Origin: Corylus avellana
Taxonomy: Eukaryota; Streptophyta; Magnoliopsida; Fagales; Betulaceae
NCBI RefSeq assembly: GCF_901000735.1
Contig: NC_081547.1
Coordinates: forward strand, 27,515,382-27,579,381
Reading direction: 5' to 3'
DNA length: 64,000 bases
Shown here: in pieces, positions 58,784 through 64,000 of the stretch
Position numbering within the stretch: position 1 is the stretch's first letter
Layout: the number at the start of each line of letters is the position of its first letter
The notes under the pieces: generated by a model
The model's input: only the letters and a program-made list of their open reading frames with translations
Database searches by the model: none
What the model was told of the DNA's origin: nothing
Program-made: the position numbers and the translations under genes

Positions 58784-61149
58784 AAATCTGTATAAATTAT
58801 AAAAAATATTTAAATACTTCAATTGCAAGACAACTTAATTATATAATAAATTTTCATTTTATAATAAAAATTTTGAATTGGAACCTTATTTTTATAATTC
58901 ACTTTCAATTTCAATTAAATAACATTGAATTTCTCTTGTTAACTTGGAATAAGTGATGTAAGTATCTAAAATCAAGAATCAGATCCTGGACTAAAGAGTA
59001 TCCAATTCATAGCTAGGATTTAAGAAATTCTAGGGTGAGACACATATTTTTTGTAATAAAAAATTTTAAAAAAAAATTTAAAATTTAAAAAATAAATAAA
59101 TAATAAAAAGAAAGAATGGGGTAGCTAGCCTCCCACGAACCACCCACATTTTGCAAGTTGGGGATGGTTTGGCTACCCCATAAGCCATGAGAGTGGTTCG
59201 ACCACCTTTTGCCTAGCCATTGAGCCACCCTCTACCCAAAATGAACTAAAGAAGATTTCGATTTCTAAAAACATCTTAAATACTACTTAAAAAGAGGTGT
59301 GCTGTTTATAGTCGAGAAAGTCAAATTTTAGTTTAAATAAATTAAAAATAATAATAATAACACGTAATACTTGTGATTATCCTAAATACAACTGGCTGTG
59401 AAAAAGGGAAGAAGATGGCACTTATTAATTATTATCCGCTACAATTAAAGCTTTCCGCTTTCTTAAAGTGGAAAAATCAAAGGCCATTACCGCCGCAACA
59501 ATTTACCCGCCAACAAGTAGAAGCTTTCTCTGCTTTTGGTGCGAATGCGAATGCGAATGCGATCAAGGCAATATTCAACGGACAAAGATGGGAGTCGGGG
59601 CGGGGCCCCACTTATCCGCATTTACCGCTCCACGTATCACGCCGTGCATCAGCCGTACGTCCGAGTAGACTCTCCAGCGCAGTCCCATGCGGTCTTGTGT
59701 GCGCATTGGTCTTCGCTCTTGAAGTTGAACGTCTGTCTTCTTGTTACTCCTTTTTCTACACTAATTAAAATACTACCAATGCCTTGTTTGTCAAAGCTCA
59801 ATGTGAAGCTGTCTCATTGTCTTCTTCCTTTTGGATAAGTTCTTCAATGAGTTTCTGGATTGCATTGGTAGGTGAACCTCGTAATAGCCGACATTCTCTC
59901 ACATTTGCAATTCCAACAACAGAATTGTTAAGATTCAAATCAATAACCCTTCGGAAATACTACATTTTGTTTTAAATTGATATTAGCGTTTATAATTAGT
60001 AAAATGATTAAGAGTGTATAATTAAGAAGTCAATTACTAATTAATTAAATTTTTTTATTTTAGTATTATTTGACCAATTGCAAACTGTCGTGTTAGTTTG
60101 TTAAAGAATTATAAATACACTTGACAGCACCTTTTTTTTTTTTTTCCTGATCAACTTTTCCAAGACGTAAAGTAGCGACTTCTTTTGTGAATAATACAAC
60201 CAAATTAAGCTCCCTCACCCCCCTCCCTCACTTTGTTTTGTTTTTTCTTTTTAAAGTGTGGAAGTAAAGAATAATGGATCCATAGTGATAGAGAAATAAA
60301 TGAGTGGGGGTTATGGGACAATGATGAAGTGTAGGGGTAGTGAGGTGAAATCTTGGTGGCAATTTCACATGAATTAGGATGTTTCATGGGACTCAAATCT
60401 CAGGGGTCATAGGTGGCGGGTGGGTGTGTGTTGTTCAACTACGGCTTAATTATTTTGATTACGTGTTCGATCTTGTAGATTTGGTTGATGCCTCGAATTG
60501 GACAGTATGGCCTTGTCACCTCCAAATCCTTTATTTATTATTATTTTTTTTTAATGCAAGTAAAAAGGAAGAAATCTATATATTATTCCCACCAAGATTC
60601 TTCACATGCATGTAAATATTCTTTTTTTTAAAAAAAAAAAAAAACAGTAAATTGCTTTCTTTAAGTGTGTTATCAATATAATGATTTGTATGGATTGTCA
60701 ACATAATCATTTTGTGCATTCCCTGTTGTTCCTTTATATACAATTATATCAAACATATAATTCGAATTAAAAACAAAAGAAAATGGGCTGTCATAGGATT
60801 CTGTTGACAGTAAATACAAACATCAAAAACCAAATTGCACGAGTTCAAACTTCTGGTGAAATTAATGATAGTAAACTCAAATTTGAAACGGGAAAAAATA
60901 AATTTACATTTAAATAAGGCGTAAAAAGTAGGCTAACGAATCACATGATTGAGATTCTTTGAAGTTGGGCCCTTTTAATTGTGCAGTTTTGTTTATCTTA
61001 CCTGCTACGGATATTCAATTGTAAAGCATAGCTGAATGACTAGTGTAATTATATTTCTTAAGTATCTCTAATATGTAGGCCGGCGTTTGCATGCTTTCAA
61101 TATTCTAGTAAATTAATTAGACATATATGCCACGGAATGTAGAATTAAT
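58784..61149. other. Intergenic, no supported gene
   Basis: At 59120-59230 there are MITE-like phrases (gaaccaccc, gtggttcgaccacc). At 59373-59768 a plus-strand 131-codon frame has an Asn-Ala repeat (gcgaatgcgaatgcgaatgcg), but it lacks any recognisable domain. Otherwise AT-rich with poly(T) runs. Confidence 0.45.
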
Positions 61150-61164
61150 TTACGAAATATGTGG

Positions 61165-62077
61165 GTCCGCCTACAATTCTGCTAGGGTTTCTTCTCCTAG
61201 CAGAGAGCGTCGCCTTGTTCTCTCCCTCCACCCTGGTTTTTCTTCCCCTTCCCTCCCCGCCTCTTCCCTCCCCTTCTTTTTCCCCTTTTGCTTATCTTTG
61301 TTTTCTGCTTGTTTGTATGTTTTTGGCACACTTTGTGGGTTCCATTCTTGGGGAATTCACTCAAACTACTCCTAATTTTTTGAGTGTGCCATTGATCTCC
61401 TCCCCGTCGCTTTGTCGTCCACCGTCTACTGCCGGGTTTGTTGTCGCACCCCCCACTGCATTTCACTGGCCCTATTCGCTTCCAACGCCAGCTTCGGTTT
61501 CTAGCATGCACCCAAGCAGCCTTTCTTCCAGCCGTTGTCATCCGCCTAGTGTGCTCCTATTTTTTGGCTTTTTGATTTTTTTGCTTTCATTTTCCCTGTA
61601 TTTTTTCGTTTATGTTGTTTTTTCCTCTGTTATTTGTTCCTTATTTTATATTTCCTGGTTGTTTTGTTGCTTGTAATAAGGCTATGTTCTCTTGTTGATC
61701 CGTGAGGTATTTGTTTATGGTCTAAACCCTTGAGTTGTGGATGAGATCTCTATTCAGGCTTTCAAGTCAAGGAGGAAGAGTTTCTGCATGGAGGTTTTCT
61801 AATCCTAGGTCGAGGAATACGAACTACCTACTCATTGGAATGAGTCTGTTTAGAGCAAATCTGTTATTATATCTGAAGATTAGTCATGGGTTAGCGGATC
61901 TTGTTTGAAATTGGGATGGTTGTATCTTTGATGTCATCTTCGACGTTTTGTAACCTCGTAGCTTCGGCTATGGTTACTTCAGAGCTTTTTGCTCTGTATT
62001 GTAAGAGGTTTATACTCGTATTATCTTTGAATGAATGTGACTGAAATACTTTTCTCTTGAAAAAAAAAAAAAAAAAA
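61165..62077 (+). mobile_element. Poly(A)-tailed retroposon with 15-bp target duplication
   Basis: 913 bp flanked by the perfect 15-bp repeat ttacgaaatatgtgg (61150-61164 and 62078-62092). It ends in about 18 A, preceded by 'gaatgaatgtgactgaaat'. It starts with a pyrimidine-rich GC-richer region (61165-61560) like a LINE 5' UTR or an mRNA leader, and has a 3' UTR-like second half. The plus-strand 171-codon frame is Pro/Ser/Phe-rich and matches no family. It is either a LINE-derived non-autonomous element or a processed copy of a transcript. Confidence 0.8.
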
Positions 62078-62092
62078 TTACGAAATATGTGG

Positions 62093-63385
62093 AAACATAT
62101 TAATCACTAAATGTGCCACAAAGGGCACAAACAAAAAGGGTACGTCCCCTGATTATATATGGAAAATATATAATTAGGAAAAATAATATGGTTGAATTAA
62201 TTAGTGGGTAAATTCTTATGCATTGAAAACTTGCCTGATCTTTTGCAGACCTAGGGACCATTTACCATATTTATGTCTTCTCTTTAGAAGAAAGGGAAAC
62301 CCTATGTTTATATATGTATATGGCTCTATTGAGCTTTACGCGATCCCCAAAAGGAAAAGTTCCAAGTTTCTCAAGCAAGCAATTAAATTTAGAATCATAT
62401 ATATCTTCTTCATCAACTTTCTCTCGCCCTCTGCACCACCACCACCACCATTACTGCCACTGTGGCTCAATCTTTTCCTTTCGTTTTTGCAGGGATTCTT
62501 TTGGAGGTCCCCATGTGCTTTAGTCTCTAGGCTACTTTAAGCTTGATGAAGCCTAACTACCACATCAACCAATTTAACTACCACCCATTATAGCTAGCTA
62601 CTGAATAAAAAAAACAATCATTTCTGTGATCAATATAAGAAGAAGAGACAGGAGTTCTTTTGTTTTTGAAGAGGGTTGTGGGGAGGGAGGGCAAGCACAC
62701 TTTACGAAAGCACCTCCTTCAAGCTCTAGGAAAATGAATCTGATACCCTTCTAATTAATTATGATACACTGAAGTGGGTCTTTATGTTTATTGCATATCA
62801 ATCTTTATTTCTACGTAACAATTTACAAGATACTTCAGTGCTAAATAATTAAATTTATTTATAAAAAAAACCCTCAAACTGGTGAGATGAATCTTTATCT
62901 TAATTAGCGGCTATATATACCCCTAGGCGGATTTGTGATCTCATGTGACAGAATTGAAATTAAACCAAAGTTCCCAAACAACACTTTGTTTGGGGTTTTT
63001 GGATGAATTGAATTTCAAGAACAATTATTTGTATATCGAGATGGGTCCTGCCAAATTCTGATAATTGCACTGAAGTAGGTCTACCACATTTTAAAATTTA
63101 CTTATTTGGCACATGTTACACAATTTCGCTGCAAAAGGGGACAACAAGTCCCATGATGTATGTATAGGCGGTTGGTCGAGGCTTAGCAATTTCAAAACAT
63201 CCCGTTTGAAAAAATAGCAATTTTAAATGCAGTTAACAAAAATATAAATTTTAAACGCATGTGAAAAAATCATGAATCAACCTTTAAAATTGTGCGTTTT
63301 CAAATACACACTTACCTACAATTTTAAATCGTGATTTTTTTTTTTTTTTTCTTTTCACATTTTCAAACCTGCAACTTTTTTAAAA
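62093..63385. other. Intergenic, no gene seen
   Basis: A pyrimidine-rich stretch with (cac)n at 62430-62450 gives short frames with His or Pro runs. Nothing else recognisable. Confidence 0.5.
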
Positions 63386-63822
63386 TGGGAAAAATACACT
63401 TTACCTTCCACTATCCACCCATTTGCACTTTTAACCTTAATGTTTAAAAAATGACACTTTACCCCCCCCCCCCAACTTTCAAATTATTATTATTATTTTC
63501 CAAAATGTCCCCATCACAAGTTAAAAAATAAATAAAAATTGAGGGGTGGCCAGTCTGCGGTGGCCAAAGCCACCCCCAGGCCCAACCTGGGTAACCGGTC
63601 ACCCCTTAATTTTTAAATTTTTTTATAATTAAAAAAAAAAAAAAAACTCTTAGAATGAGGGCATTTTGGGAAGAAAAAAAGTCAGAATGGTCGAATTGCT
63701 ACAATTTTGAAGTTTGGGGGGGAGAGGAGGGTAAAGTATCACTTTTTAAACATTGGGGGTTAAAAGTACAATTGGGTTGATAGTTCATGGGAATAAAATG
63801 TATTTTCCACTTTTTAAAATGC
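63386..63822. mobile_element. Foldback MITE
   Basis: Inverted arms: 'aaaaatacactttacctt' against 'gaataaaatgtattttccac', 'gcacttttaacc' against 'ggttaaaagtac', 'gtttaaaaaatgacacttta' against 'taaagtatcactttttaaac', and 'ccaaaatg' against 'cattttgg'. The centre has GC-rich 'ggtggcc' phrases. No clear target duplication. Confidence 0.6.
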
Positions 63823-64000
63823 ACTTTCCAACTGAATACTTTTTGTGATTTTGGTTAAAAACATGCGTTTGGCCTGTGTGAAAGAACCCTGACCTAACAC
63901 TAGGAAATTACAAGGCCAAACACACTCTTAAAACAAATAGGTCAACAACTCAGATCATAAGTCACTACTCGATAACAGAATCCCAAAATGTATATATTAA
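63823..64000. other. Window end, no gene seen
   Basis: AT-rich sequence with no feature recognised. Confidence 0.5.

Noticed and set aside
59373..59838. Overlapping frames of 100-131 codons with an Asn-Ala repeat
   Set aside because: No domain, no splice or promoter context, and the repeat is only three and a half copies of a hexamer.
61161..61676. 171-codon plus-strand frame
   Set aside because: It lies inside the retroposon, is low in complexity (Pro/Ser/Phe) and matches no family.

Overview
The window is nuclear DNA from a flowering plant, most likely a woody eudicot. It is AT-rich with long intergenic stretches, its genes have GT-AG introns, and MITEs, LINE remnants, a SINE and LTR pieces are abundant. 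It also holds plant-only gene families: DC1 Cys/His-rich proteins, FDM/IDN2-type XS-XH proteins and an alpha-expansin. The species cannot be fixed from the sequence alone. Four runs of N (679-778, 12389-12488, 13894-13993, 18254-18325) mark assembly gaps; three are exactly 100 N and so probably of arbitrary length.

Positions 1 to about 35700 are a decaying tandem array of six DC1-domain loci, L1 to L6, all on the minus strand. Each locus was built from a 5' UTR exon, a short exon starting MANSCFGYQ with a hydrophobic stretch, and one large exon with the Cys/His-rich domains. L4 (15129-16123) is the only complete, undamaged copy I can assemble. L1 has lost its body in a gap. L2 and L5 keep an open DC1 exon but have damaged first exons and altered promoters. 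L3 and L6 are near-identical and lack the C-terminal hydrophobic tail through a frameshift; L6 also has a broken first exon. Homologous flanking blocks recur (about 3576-5660, 16500-21990, 26840-27110, 32872-35680). Several young insertions with clear target-site duplications sit in these flanks: a solo LTR, a hAT element, a Mutator-like foldback element, a CACTA-like element and a SINE.

Positions 36850 to 49800 hold two neighbouring plus-strand genes of the FDM/IDN2 family, which acts in RNA-directed DNA methylation. The first (37998-42911, 635 aa by my exon model) has zf-XS, XS, coiled coil and XH, and carries an antisense LINE in its largest intron. The second (46260-49763, 324 aa) has only coiled coil and XH, so it should lack the RNA-binding part while keeping the dimerisation and partner-binding part.

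Positions 49800 to 64000 are mostly intergenic. They contain a LINE RNase H remnant, a tandemly duplicated TATA-bearing segment, one complete three-exon alpha-expansin on the minus strand (55093-56692, 258 aa), a perfect 20-bp hairpin, a 913-bp poly(A)-tailed retroposon with a 15-bp target-site duplication, and a foldback MITE near the end. No tRNA, rRNA, CRISPR or organelle sequence was seen.
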